Shown here: positions 1-7,544 of the stretch, one piece after another
How positions within the stretch are numbered: position 1 is the first letter of the stretch
How the letters are laid out: every line of letters begins with the position of its first letter
Translations under genes and position numbers: made by a program
The notes under the pieces: generated by a model
Databases searched by the model: none
What the model was told of the DNA's origin: nothing
Seen by the model: only the letters and a program-made list of their open reading frames with translations
NCBI GenBank assembly: GCA_050742535.1
Contig: JBOGIQ010000011.1
Coordinates: 1-43,846 of the forward strand
Source: Gp6-AA40 sp050742535
Lineage (GTDB): Bacteria; Acidobacteriota; Vicinamibacteria; Vicinamibacterales; UBA2999
DNA length: 43,846 nt
Reading direction: 5' to 3'

Positions 1-1
1 G

Positions 2-370
2 GTGATATGTCAATGCTCGGCGGGTGACTCGCACAATTTGCTTCCGGGGCTCGTTATCCGACTTGGTGAGCGAGTGAGTGGGTGGTGTGCAGCAAATCAG
101 AAGACCGTCATGAACTCTGATGCTTATCTGGACCTAGTGCAGATGGCGTCGCGATTTACACCTCCATTGAGGAGTACGATTTGCACTCCGTTGCTGCAAG
201 ATGGACGGCTGAGCGGTGTTTTTACCGGGTACTCGAGCCAGGACACCCCATTTGACGAGCGCCATCGATACGCCGTTGAACGCGTGGCTGAACTTCTTGA
301 TGCACGCTTGACTTCGATCGGCCAGAGCATCAGCAAAATTCGCACATTTCCTAAGACGGCGCATCACTAG
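2..370 (+). CDS. GAF-domain protein, C-terminal fragment (cut by window edge)
   Basis: The frame is open to the left edge, so the true start lies outside the window and the GTG at position 2 need not be the start. The visible 122 residues read like the second half of a GAF sensor domain: a G-x-GxxGWCA stretch (GERVSGWCAANQKTV), a hydrophobic strand with TPLLQDGRLSGVF, then an amphipathic helix (ERVAELLDARL) typical of the domain's end. GAF domains bind small ligands or partners and usually control an attached output domain. No output domain follows; the protein ends 20 residues after the helix. The gene lies in line with the sigma-54 activator at 505 and may be a sensor linked to it, but that is inference. 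Confidence 0.6.
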   Translation: MICQCSAGDSHNLLPGLVIRLGERVSGWCAANQKTVMNSDAYLDLVQMASRFTPPLRSTICTPLLQDGRLSGVFTGYSSQDTPFDERHRYAVERVAELLDARLTSIGQSISKIRTFPKTAHH

Positions 371-485
371 ATCGATCCTCCATTCGGGTGCATGATCGCG
401 TATCCTGTCGCCCCGACGGAATGCCGATTTTTTGTTAACTCGGCCAACGGATTGAGTGGCTTATCGCTGCACGTAAGGATGCGAT

Positions 486-501
486 CTCGCCAAAGCGAGG
501 G
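486..501 (+). promoter_or_regulatory. small hairpin covering the Shine-Dalgarno of the sigma-54 activator
   Basis: CTCGC (486-490), loop CAAA, GCGAG (495-499). The right arm overlaps the GAGGG (497-501) that must serve as ribosome binding site for the GTG at 505. The stem is only 5 bp, so any effect on translation is a guess. Confidence 0.25.
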
Positions 502-504
502 CAT

Positions 505-3234
505 GTGCCTTTAACTTTTGAGCAAACACAACACTTGTTCAGGGCTGGCCGTTATGTTGACATCGTCAGCCGCGGGGTTCCAGAACCGGCGACACTCCAT
601 GCGGAGCATCGGGCCCTATTTGCACACGCGCTATTCCAAGCGGGTCACACAGAGAGGGCCCGCGCAATCGTTGAGATTGAGCGTGAGCGGACGACTGGGA
701 TCGTTAGGAGTGAGTACGAACTACTAGCTGGAATGCTATGTCGACAGAGCGCCCACCTTTTGAAGGCTCTTCAGCATCACAGCTCCGCGTTCCAAATAGC
801 CCGAGAGCAACGCGACGATCTCAGGACAGCTTGGACGTCACTTCATCGCTTTAGGTTGCTTGCTCAACTACATTCAAGCGACGAACTGGCGCCGATGCTC
901 GCAGAGGTTCGGAGATACGTTGCCAAGGCCGGCGACCCCCACGCAGCGGCACACATGCACGATGCGGTCGCTCTGATGGAAGCGTCAAATGGCCGAACCG
1001 AGGAAGCTCGACGGCATCTTGAAATTAGCGCTTCACTAATTCGTACATTTCCGAACGCGGCACTGGAACAAATCGGATTGATTTCCGCAGCCTTCGTGGA
1101 TTTCTTTGAGTGCAAGTATGAGAGTGCTGCTGAGCATCTGCACTCTGCGCGGCGATTAGCCTCGACCACTGGCGCCAGAGACGCAGGTGTGATCGAGTGC
1201 AATCTGGGACACGCAATGCTGGTATTAGGACGGTTCAAGCCGGCGGAGGCTTACTTCGAGCACGTTCTCAAACATGGAACTCCATTAACGAAATTCAGCG
1301 CGTTGGAGGGTTTGGCTCGCGTATTCCTTGCCACAGGAAATCTTTCACGTTGCGAAGAGACGCTGGGCGCTCATGACGCATTCCTGCTAGAGGACCGGAA
1401 TCTGGCATTGGCCTTCGCTGGAAGATGGGCCGCGTCAACGCGCAGCCGCCTGTTACTCAAGCAAGGACGCTGGACCGAAGCCGCTGCTACCGCGAAAGGC
1501 TTCCTCGAGCTTGCGCTTGGATTGTCCGACAAGATCTTGATCAGCGAATTGACATGTCTCTCGTCCGAGGCAGCGGTTAGCGCTGGAAACGCATCCTCTG
1601 CTGCATCTCAGCTGCTGCATTTGAGTACGCGAGATCCAGCCGCGGTCGGCAACCTCGACGCGACCTATTACAAGGCGTTGGGCTCCGTGGTCAACGCGAC
1701 ACGTCCAGTGGTCGGAGCTAGTCTGTATCGTCGAGCACGACAGATTTGTCTATACCAAGGAAACAAAGCTGGTGACATTGATCTTGAAGCATTAATCAAA
1801 ACCGGACCTCAGGCCAAGGCACGGTCAGAAGACATGCCGCTTCTGATTCTGACTACTGTGACAAGTGCTTTGGCGAATGCTGACGCGCCCGACCTACTGG
1901 CTTACGAACTTACTCAGCTGACGCAGCTCCTCGAGTGTTCACCGAGCGTGGAACCCGTACAGGCCAAGGGTTCGGCTCACGGTTCTACAGACCATGTCTT
2001 GCTCCCGGTGGGAACGAACGGCCATCAGCAAACCGCGTTGCGTTTCGAAATCCCGTCACGCCCAGAACAGATGATTGTTCTGTCGGAAGTGGCAAGGATA
2101 GCTGGGGCGGCAGTTATGCTCCAATCGGTAAGGCGTGAACGTCGGCAGAGAACCGCCTTGTGGCCAGCAGATCCAATCGAGACGAAGGCCGAGGCGCTTT
2201 TCCTTGCTGAAGAGATGCAGACTCTCCTGGCCGCAGCGCGTCGCATTGCGGTCACGAATGTGCCCGTGCTAATCAGCGGTGAAACAGGGACTGGGAAAGA
2301 AGTGCTCGCACGCGCAATTCACGCGTACTCAAATCGATCGAAGGCGCCTTTCGTTCCCTTCAATTGCACATCGACTCCGCGTGACATGCTCGATTCGCAG
2401 CTCTTCGGCCACAGGCGCGGATCGTTTACGGGTGCCATCGAAAACTTCCCGGGCATCATTCGCGGTGCGGCCGGCGGAACGCTGTTCCTCGACGAGATTG
2501 GCGACATGGCGCTCGAAGTGCAGCCGAAGCTCCTGCGGTTCCTCGAATCAGGCGAAGTCCACCCGGTAGGCGAAACGCAGCCTGTTCGCGCGGATGTACG
2601 GGTCATCGCCGCAACGAACGCGAATCTGGACACGCTGGTCACCGAGGGCCGCTTCCGCGAGGACCTCTTTTACCGCTTGAACATCGTCCACCTGCACATC
2701 CCGCCGTTGCGCGAGCGCCGCATCGAGATTCCCGCGCTCGCTCACCATTACCTGGAGAAGTACGGCACCGAGTACGCCAAAGGGAATCTGCGTCTGGCCG
2801 AAGAGACGATGGAGTATCTGGTGCTCTTCAAGTGGCCCGGCAACGTCCGTCAGCTGGCCAACGAGATGCGGCGCATGGCGGCGTTGTGCGAGCCGGGCGC
2901 CGTGGTGATGCCGGAGCACCTCTCCCCGGCTATCGCCGCATCCAGGCGGACGATTCCCGCCTCGCAACGAGCGCTGGATCCGATTGAAGTGGTCGTGCGC
3001 ATGGATCAGCCGATGGCAGCCGCGACGGAGCACCTCGAGCGCGCGATGCTGCAGCACGCACTGAAGGAGTGCGGCGGCCGAATGGAAGAAACCGCCGCGC
3101 GCCTTGGACTGTCCCGCAAAGGACTGTATCTGAAGCGCCAGCGCCTTGGCATCGAACCGCCTGTCCCAAGCGGAGTCGAGGGGCCCGTCCCGAATGGCGT
3201 CGAGGAGCCCGAAGGCGTCGTCGTCAGCCGCTGA
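505..3234 (+). CDS. TPR-containing sigma-54-dependent activator with Fis-type HTH
   Basis: A cytoplasmic transcription activator of RNA polymerase with sigma-54. Residues about 1-440 are helical TPR-like repeats (a peptide or protein sensor), followed by a GAF-like segment to about 555. The AAA+ core holds Walker A GETGTGKE (592-599), the sigma-54 contact loop as GSFTGA (642-647) instead of the usual GAFTGA, Walker B LFLDEIGD (about 660-667) and the arginine-finger segment RFREDLFYRLN. A Fis-type helix-turn-helix lies near 850-885 (ETAARLGLSRKGLYLK). GTG is the start because the overlapping ATG at 503 runs into a stop after three codons. The last 25 residues (PPVPSGVEGPVPNGVEEP...) come from a 24-bp direct repeat and look added on. 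Base composition changes sharply between the AT-richer sensor half and the GC-rich AAA+ half. It is the only obvious regulator beside the peptide cassettes, but I found no clear sigma-54 promoter in front of them. Confidence 0.93.
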   Translation: MPLTFEQTQHLFRAGRYVDIVSRGVPEPATLHAEHRALFAHALFQAGHTERARAIVEIERERTTGIVRSEYELLAGMLCRQSAHLLKALQHHSSAFQIAREQRDDLRTAWTSLHRFRLLAQLHSSDELAPMLAEVRRYVAKAGDPHAAAHMHDAVALMEASNGRTEEARRHLEISASLIRTFPNAALEQIGLISAAFVDFFECKYESAAEHLHSARRLASTTGARDAGVIECNLGHAMLVLGRFKPAEAYFEHVLKHGTPLTKFSALEGLARVFLATGNLSRCEETLGAHDAFLLEDRNLALAFAGRWAASTRSRLLLKQGRWTEAAATAKGFLELALGLSDKILISELTCLSSEAAVSAGNASSAASQLLHLSTRDPAAVGNLDATYYKALGSVVNATRPVVGASLYRRARQICLYQGNKAGDIDLEALIKTGPQAKARSEDMPLLILTTVTSALANADAPDLLAYELTQLTQLLECSPSVEPVQAKGSAHGSTDHVLLPVGTNGHQQTALRFEIPSRPEQMIVLSEVARIAGAAVMLQSVRRERRQRTALWPADPIETKAEALFLAEEMQTLLAAARRIAVTNVPVLISGETGTGKEVLARAIHAYSNRSKAPFVPFNCTSTPRDMLDSQLFGHRRGSFTGAIENFPGIIRGAAGGTLFLDEIGDMALEVQPKLLRFLESGEVHPVGETQPVRADVRVIAATNANLDTLVTEGRFREDLFYRLNIVHLHIPPLRERRIEIPALAHHYLEKYGTEYAKGNLRLAEETMEYLVLFKWPGNVRQLANEMRRMAALCEPGAVVMPEHLSPAIAASRRTIPASQRALDPIEVVVRMDQPMAAATEHLERAMLQHALKECGGRMEETAARLGLSRKGLYLKRQRLGIEPPVPSGVEGPVPNGVEEPEGVVVSR
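3161..3208 (+). repeat. 24-bp direct repeat, two units, inside the 3' end of the activator gene
   Basis: Units 3161-3184 (CTGTCCCAAGCGGAGTCGAG then GGGC) and 3185-3208 (CCGTCCCGAATGGCGTCGAG then GAGC) match at most positions. They encode PSGVEG / PNGVEE at the extreme C-terminus after the DNA-binding domain. The AGCGGAGTCGAGGGG word is of the kind scattered between genes in such genomes, so the coding end was probably rewritten by a repeat. Confidence 0.6.
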
Positions 3235-3298
3235 CCGCGCCGCAGCGTGGCGCCGGAGTGATCGGACCGGGCCACCGAACCGGGTTCAGGCTCCGCGC

Positions 3299-4174
3299 CT
3301 AGTTCGGCAGTGGCCGCTGGATGCTGTCGATCACCAGGAAATCGACGGACACCTTCGTCGCCTTCAGCTTGAGGCCGAGCTGTTCTTTCAGCGCGGTGAA
3401 CAACGAGGCACCTTTCGGCACGGCATCGGACGCAGTCGATGCCGGATTCGGTGACGACTCGATTCGAATGTCGAACTGCCCGGCGAGGCCCGTCTGGTCG
3501 ACAACCGGACGGCCGACCCTGTTCTGAAGAATGAACGCCACGTGCGACATCGGCCGCGCGGAGAATTCGTCGATCTGTACTCCATCCGTGATCCGCGACG
3601 TGTACACACACGGAAGACTGTCACGCTCATCCACACTGATCTCGACGGTCGTCCCGTTGACCGTCGCGGCGGCGGCTACGCCGGTCCGGCACGTCCTCAT
3701 CACCTTGCGCATCCCGGCTCCAGGGCCGCGAGCGGGATTCGCGAGCACCAGCGCGTAACCATCAACCGCACGAGCTTCCACCCTCGCCTTGAACGCAAAG
3801 CGCTCCGCCAGGAGGCGGCGCAGCATCAGGCGCAACTCCGCCTCGGGCGCGTCCCGGCCGGCCCGTGCGTCGACGTCGAAACGCTCGGTCCGTACCCACG
3901 CGGGCACGTCGATGTACTCGGGCCTGACGAACTCCGGAAAGGCACGGCGGATGATGGTCTGCAGCTCCGAATTCTGAGCCAGGAACCGGCCGCCCGGAAG
4001 AAACTCTCCACCCTGGATATAAAACTGCTCGCCCGCCCGCACGGCGCTGGGCCTGACGGACGCCACTTCGAACATCGGCAGCGCTGCCTGCGAGGTGGCG
4101 TCCTGCTGTGCGGACGTCGCTGACGTGACGTGCATCGCCACGACGATCAGTCCCGATGCGTAGAGGCTCTTCAT
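3299..4174 (-). CDS. TIGR03435 family secreted protein (cassette A)
   Basis: Function unknown; TIGR03435 proteins are exported and occur in dozens of copies in soil Acidobacteriota. The start is placed at the ATG at 4174 (AGAGG four bases upstream), giving MKSLYASGLIVVAMH... with a Sec signal peptide; the longer open frame to 4396 has no signal and would overlap the peptide gene. Family landmarks are present in order: FEVASVRPS after the signal, a WVRTERFDVDARAG segment, LMLRRLLAERFAFKARVEAR, PVVDQTGLAGQFDI, and near the end SLFTALKEQLGLKLKATK followed by SVDFLVIDSIQRPLPN. It is the last gene of a four-gene minus-strand operon (TonB-C lipoprotein, propeller protein, Cys-rich peptide, this gene), 34 bp after the peptide stop. 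Confidence 0.93.
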   Translation of the reverse strand: MKSLYASGLIVVAMHVTSATSAQQDATSQAALPMFEVASVRPSAVRAGEQFYIQGGEFLPGGRFLAQNSELQTIIRRAFPEFVRPEYIDVPAWVRTERFDVDARAGRDAPEAELRLMLRRLLAERFAFKARVEARAVDGYALVLANPARGPGAGMRKVMRTCRTGVAAAATVNGTTVEISVDERDSLPCVYTSRITDGVQIDEFSARPMSHVAFILQNRVGRPVVDQTGLAGQFDIRIESSPNPASTASDAVPKGASLFTALKEQLGLKLKATKVSVDFLVIDSIQRPLPN

Positions 4175-4208
4175 GTCACCTCTTGCAATTCGCGTCAGAC
4201 GCCCGCGC

Positions 4209-4424
4209 CTAGCTGCAGTTCTCGTGTGTGCACATGCACTGCCCGCAATAGACACTCCCCGGCGGGGCGTTTTGGATCGGGAAGCATCCCTTGCACCATC
4301 CGTACGGTCCCACCAGACTTTGACAGAGGGCGTCACAGACGCTGCCTGCCTGTGTCGGCCGGTCCAATATTGCACGCCCGGCAACACACAACGCAATCGT
4401 GAGCACTAATCGGATCAGTTTCAT
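4209..4424 (-). CDS. small secreted cysteine-rich peptide (cassette A)
   Basis: 71 residues with a hydrophobic export signal (MKLIRLVLTIALCVAGRA) and about 45 mature residues holding eight Cys: VC, ALC, WC, GC, YC, QC, MC and ENC. It ends in Cys-Ser. I recognise no named family. The spacing (3-9-2-12-2-1-4 residues between cysteines) suggests a disulfide-knotted peptide. GGAAGG precedes the start. The gene lies 21 bp after the propeller/thioredoxin-like gene and 34 bp before a TIGR03435 gene. Three more exported Cys-rich peptides sit beside TIGR03435 genes in the next 6 kb, which supports it as a real gene despite its size. Role (toxin, ligand, metal binder or structural) unknown. Confidence 0.75.
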   Translation of the reverse strand: MKLIRLVLTIALCVAGRAILDRPTQAGSVCDALCQSLVGPYGWCKGCFPIQNAPPGSVYCGQCMCTHENCS

Positions 4425-4445
4425 AAGTATGGTTCCTTCCTGGCC

Positions 4446-5810
4446 TCAGCCTTTCTCGAGCTCGTTCAGGTGACGAAGCAGGGATTCTGATGATTGGGCC
4501 CCGAGCAGCCGCTTTTTCAGAACGCCGCGATCGAACAACAACACGGCCGGGACCTGGTTTTGCGCCCCGGTCCTGTCCAGCGAGCCGGCTGGAAGATGCA
4601 GCTGTGGCACTCTCGAGGAGAGCGTGCGGATTACTTCAGAACCCGCCCGATCCCGGCGGTCCGGCACCACGGCGGCAAACGCCTTGAACCGGGTCTCGCC
4701 GTCCTTCCATTGCTCCTCCGCGGCCTGAAGCTGCATCAGCGCATCAATGCTGTGGGCGTTCCAGGGAGCCCACACGACGACACCAACGAATCGCTCGGTC
4801 GCCGCTGCCTCGGGGAATATCTGCTGAAGAGCGACCGGTGCCGGCGACGGGACGCGTCCCGGCAGCGGCCGCGGAGCAATCCTGATCCGCGGCAGCGAGT
4901 CGATGCCCGACGCTATTGCGAAACCGCTGAAGGTATCGCTTTCATACTGAAAACAAAGCCGTCCATCAGCCGTCCAGGTCGGATAGTACGCAGATCCTTC
5001 CAGGCTCAACGTTGCCAGTTCGTTAAACACCAGATCAACGATGGCAATCTCGAACCCGTCAGCCGCCCGCGCCTTGGGTTTGTGAAAGGCAATGAAACGG
5101 TCATCCGGCGAAAAATCCGCCTTCGCGCCGTCGACGCCGGTGGCGACGACATCGTCGCAATCGTCCACGCGCCGCACGACGATTTGGCCCTCGACGAAGA
5201 TCGACACCTTCTGCCCCGTGCGGGATATCAGCGGCCGCTCACCGAAGCCAAACTCGCACTCCTTGATTCGGCGCGCCGGCAGTACTGCCTTCACGCCATC
5301 GAGGTAGTAGTAATTGCCCAATATCGTGGCGACCACGTCTGTCGCCCCACGACGCCCCCAGCTCAGGTAGTCGCCCAGCTCCGCCGGCGCCACATCGTCG
5401 AACAGGCGCAGGTCGCGCAGCCGCACGATGGACACACTGTCTCTGGTTCCGGCGGTATTCATGAAGATGAATTGCTGCCCATCGGGAGACCAATACGCGT
5501 CCAGACCCGGATGGCTGAACAGCCGGTCGCCGGTCGTGACGTCGATGACGGTCACCATGCGGTTCCTCCGCGGCGGAGCGGTGAGAACCATCGAGGTATA
5601 GGCGAGGTGCCGGCCATCCGGCGAGATGCGCCCGTACGCGAAAAAGATCTCGCCGGCGTGGGTGCCGCGTACTGGAACGATGCGGACCCCTCGCGGTGCC
5701 CGAAGTTCCTCCGCCGGCAGAATGGGAGCGACATTCATGCCCGCTCCCGTCACGGCGCAGAGGAGCATGGCGGCCGTCATGGCGCCGGCGAGGCCGATGC
5801 GGCGCGTCAT
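4446..5810 (-). CDS. secreted TolB/WD-like beta-propeller fused to a cysteine-less thioredoxin-like domain
   Basis: 454 residues from the ATG at 5810, which overlaps the upstream stop (ATGA) and yields a signal peptide (MTRRIGLAGAMTAAMLLCAV). Residues about 45-310 carry PD40/TolB-type blade signatures: ISPDGRHLAYTS, YWSPDGQQFIFMN, FSPDDRFIAFHK and TWTADGRLCFQYE. The last 120 residues look like a TlpA/redoxin fold (VGVVVWAPWNAHSIDALMQL ... QVPAVLLFDRG), but the place where WCxxC is expected reads WNAHS: both redox cysteines are gone. It therefore cannot be a normal disulfide oxidoreductase, though it could bind a disulfide-rich partner. It sits between a TonB-C lipoprotein and the cysteine-rich peptide of cassette A. 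Confidence 0.75.
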   Translation of the reverse strand: MTRRIGLAGAMTAAMLLCAVTGAGMNVAPILPAEELRAPRGVRIVPVRGTHAGEIFFAYGRISPDGRHLAYTSMVLTAPPRRNRMVTVIDVTTGDRLFSHPGLDAYWSPDGQQFIFMNTAGTRDSVSIVRLRDLRLFDDVAPAELGDYLSWGRRGATDVVATILGNYYYLDGVKAVLPARRIKECEFGFGERPLISRTGQKVSIFVEGQIVVRRVDDCDDVVATGVDGAKADFSPDDRFIAFHKPKARAADGFEIAIVDLVFNELATLSLEGSAYYPTWTADGRLCFQYESDTFSGFAIASGIDSLPRIRIAPRPLPGRVPSPAPVALQQIFPEAAATERFVGVVVWAPWNAHSIDALMQLQAAEEQWKDGETRFKAFAAVVPDRRDRAGSEVIRTLSSRVPQLHLPAGSLDRTGAQNQVPAVLLFDRGVLKKRLLGAQSSESLLRHLNELEKG

Positions 5811-6199
5811 TGTTTCGGGTTTAGCGCCACGGCGACGAACAGCGTCGCGTAGACCGGTACGCCCCGGATCGTCGGTGCGGTGTACTCCCACCGTTTGGCG
5901 GCCTCGACGAACATCTGGGCCAGCCGCGGATTCGATGGAGTGACCACCGTCACTGCCCCGACTTTGCCGTCCGGCTGCACGAGCACCTGCAGACCGATGG
6001 TCGCCTGCTCCGATCGCAGTTCGGCGGGAATCGTCGGCGTTTCGTGTTTCACCGGCTTCGGCTCACGCACACCACTCGTCACCGATGCGAGCTGGGGAGC
6101 AATCTGTGGGCAGGATACGGTTTGTACGTTTTGTGATTGAGTCGCGGCAGGGATACAGCCAAGAAGAAGGAGTACGAGACAACCGACTCTCCACAGCAT
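5807..6199 (-). CDS. TonB C-terminal-domain putative lipoprotein
   Basis: 130 residues from the ATG at 6199 (GGAGG 7 bp upstream). The N-terminus MLWRVGCLVLLLLGCIPAA contains a plausible lipobox LLGC. Residues about 60-130 match a TonB C-terminal domain: ATIGLQVLVQPDGKVGAVTVV, then FVEAAKRWEYTAPTIRGVPV and a final strand. TonB C-terminal domains contact the periplasmic side of outer-membrane transporters; here there is no N-terminal transmembrane anchor or long proline linker, so this is not a classical TonB. First gene of the minus-strand operon leading to cassette A; the stop overlaps the next start by 4 bp. Confidence 0.72.
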   Translation of the reverse strand: MLWRVGCLVLLLLGCIPAATQSQNVQTVSCPQIAPQLASVTSGVREPKPVKHETPTIPAELRSEQATIGLQVLVQPDGKVGAVTVVTPSNPRLAQMFVEAAKRWEYTAPTIRGVPVYATLFVAVALNPKQ

Positions 6200-6389
6200 C
6201 TGTGTCCTCCGATACTGGCGCGAGTGCCGGACCTTACCAACGCCACCACGAGAACACAACCGGCTGCATCCGTTGGAACCGCCGTACTTTTGTTAACGCA
6301 TCAGCGCCCAGGTGCGTGATCCGTACAGCCCTTTATGTCTTCCCTATCGCAGTGTGCTGGATACACTGGGCTCCCGAGAAAGGCCCAGA
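6200..6389. promoter_or_regulatory. divergent intergenic region serving cassettes A and B
   Basis: 190 bp separate the minus-strand operon of cassette A (start 6199) from the plus-strand operon of cassette B (start 6390), so both promoters must lie here or inside the flanking ORFs. I could not place a convincing -24/-12 (sigma-54) or -35/-10 pair by eye. TTTTGTTAAC at 6288-6297 also occurs at 430-439 upstream of the sigma-54 activator gene. Confidence 0.4.
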
Positions 6390-7247
6390 ATGTTCCTTGC
6401 GAAAGTTGAATTCGCGCTCGCTGTCACGTACGCGTTCCAACTGGGCATCGCGGCCAGCTCTCCTGCACAAGCCACGACTGCCGTCGAATTCGAGGTGGCT
6501 TCCGTAAAGCGCACAGAGCCGAGTCTCCCCTCTGACATTCGCATCCTGCCCGGACGTTTCGAGGCGAGATCATTCCGATTGGATCTTCTGATCGCTCGCG
6601 CATACGGGGTGCCGCGATGGAAGCTCATCGACGTGCCGGACTGGACGATGACCGAGCGGATCGACATTCAGGCAACGATGCCTCCGTCTTCCAGCGCCGG
6701 ACGGGCGTACGCGATGCTGCGCACGCTCCTCGAGCGGCGGTTCCGATTGGCCGTTGAGGCCGAAACTCGGGACGTGGACACGGACGTGCTCGTCTTCGCT
6801 GACCCGAAGGGACGGCTGGGTCCTGGAATGCATCCGGTCAGCGTCGACTGTGAATCCAACCGCCTGCGAGAGGGCTCCGGAAAGGGGCTGTTTCCGGAGA
6901 ATTCGCGGATGCCGTGCCGGCAGTCCCGAAATAGAGTCGCCCTGGGCCGGACCGACGTGCGTTCCGTGACGTACTCCGCCGTTACCATGGACGACCTCGC
7001 CGACGCCCTGTCGGGGTTCCCGAGGCCGGTATTGAACCGAACCGGGTTGAGGGGCCAGTTCGACATCGCACTCACGTACTTGTCCGACTCTCAGCTCCCG
7101 GCGCGAGATGTCCGGGATCAGCCTGCTGTCGCTTCGCGGACTACTGCTCTCGAAGAACAACTTGGACTGACACTGCGGCGGGAACGCAATCGGGTTGAGT
7201 TTCTACGAGTTCGATCGGTCGAGCCACTGCGGCCTGAGGATCATTGA
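6390..7247 (+). CDS. TIGR03435 family secreted protein (cassette B)
   Basis: 285 residues from ATG 6390, chosen because MFLAKVEFALAVTYAFQLGI...SPAQA is a clean signal peptide; the frame is open to 6312 but without one. Family landmarks: FEVASVKRTEPS, LLIARAYGVPRWKLIDVPDW, TERIDIQA, MLRTLLERRFRLAVEAETR, PVLNRTGLRGQFDIALTY and TALEEQLGLTLRRERNRVEF. It contains two mature cysteines. Function unknown. This is the only cassette in which the TIGR03435 gene comes first: the Cys-rich peptide gene follows 38 bp downstream on the same strand. Confidence 0.92.
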   Translation: MFLAKVEFALAVTYAFQLGIAASSPAQATTAVEFEVASVKRTEPSLPSDIRILPGRFEARSFRLDLLIARAYGVPRWKLIDVPDWTMTERIDIQATMPPSSSAGRAYAMLRTLLERRFRLAVEAETRDVDTDVLVFADPKGRLGPGMHPVSVDCESNRLREGSGKGLFPENSRMPCRQSRNRVALGRTDVRSVTYSAVTMDDLADALSGFPRPVLNRTGLRGQFDIALTYLSDSQLPARDVRDQPAVASRTTALEEQLGLTLRRERNRVEFLRVRSVEPLRPEDH

Positions 7248-7285
7248 CCGGAACTTTCGCTGACCAAACCTTCGAGGTGATGACG

Positions 7286-7540
7286 ATGAATACGCTCGTT
7301 AGAAAATTGTCGTTCGTGGTTGTTGTTATCCTCTCCTCCTTCAGGGCCGCGCCAGTTCTGGCGCAATGCAACAGCAGCGATTACTGTTTGGTTGCAGCTG
7401 GCTGGATGTGTGCCTACGAATCCGAGCTTATCTGCCCGAACTGGCCTGCCGAGCAGTGTACGTATGTGGACAATTGCACTTGTGACCCGAATCCCCCGCC
7501 GGGTGAGTTGGGTTGCTCGTGCGATTTCTTTTGCACGTAG
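7286..7540 (+). CDS. small secreted cysteine-rich peptide (cassette B)
   Basis: 84 residues. Start chosen at ATG 7286 because GAGG (7275-7278) lies seven bases upstream; ATG 7280 in the same frame is the alternative. Signal peptide MNTLVRKLSFVVVVILSSFR...PVLAQ, then a mature part that begins with Cys and holds ten Cys, among them NCTC and GCSC pairs, ending FFCT. Acidic and proline-containing (DPNPPPGELG). No named family recognised. It ends 4 bp before the convergent end of the cassette C TIGR03435 gene. Like the other three peptides it ends with Cys followed by Ser or Thr at the C-terminus. Confidence 0.72.
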   Translation: MNTLVRKLSFVVVVILSSFRAAPVLAQCNSSDYCLVAAGWMCAYESELICPNWPAEQCTYVDNCTCDPNPPPGELGCSCDFFCT

Positions 7541-7544
7541 TGAG

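Noticed and set aside
456..473. TGGC...TGCA before the activator gene as a sigma-54 promoter
   Set aside because: The spacing between GG and GC is one base short of the required ten, and the element is not repeated before the cassettes.
4175..4396. N-terminal extension of the cassette A TIGR03435 protein
   Set aside because: Would overlap the peptide gene almost entirely and lacks a signal peptide, while ATG 4174 has both signal and ribosome site.
4494..5852. Long plus-strand open frame opposite the propeller gene
   Set aside because: Shadow of a GC-rich gene: the minus frame has a signal peptide, propeller repeats and ATGA coupling; the plus frame has low-complexity Arg-rich sequence and no ribosome site.
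430..6297. TTTTGTTAAC shared by 430-439 and 6288-6297 as a common operator
   Set aside because: Only ten bases, only two sites, and absent from the C/D gap; chance is likely.
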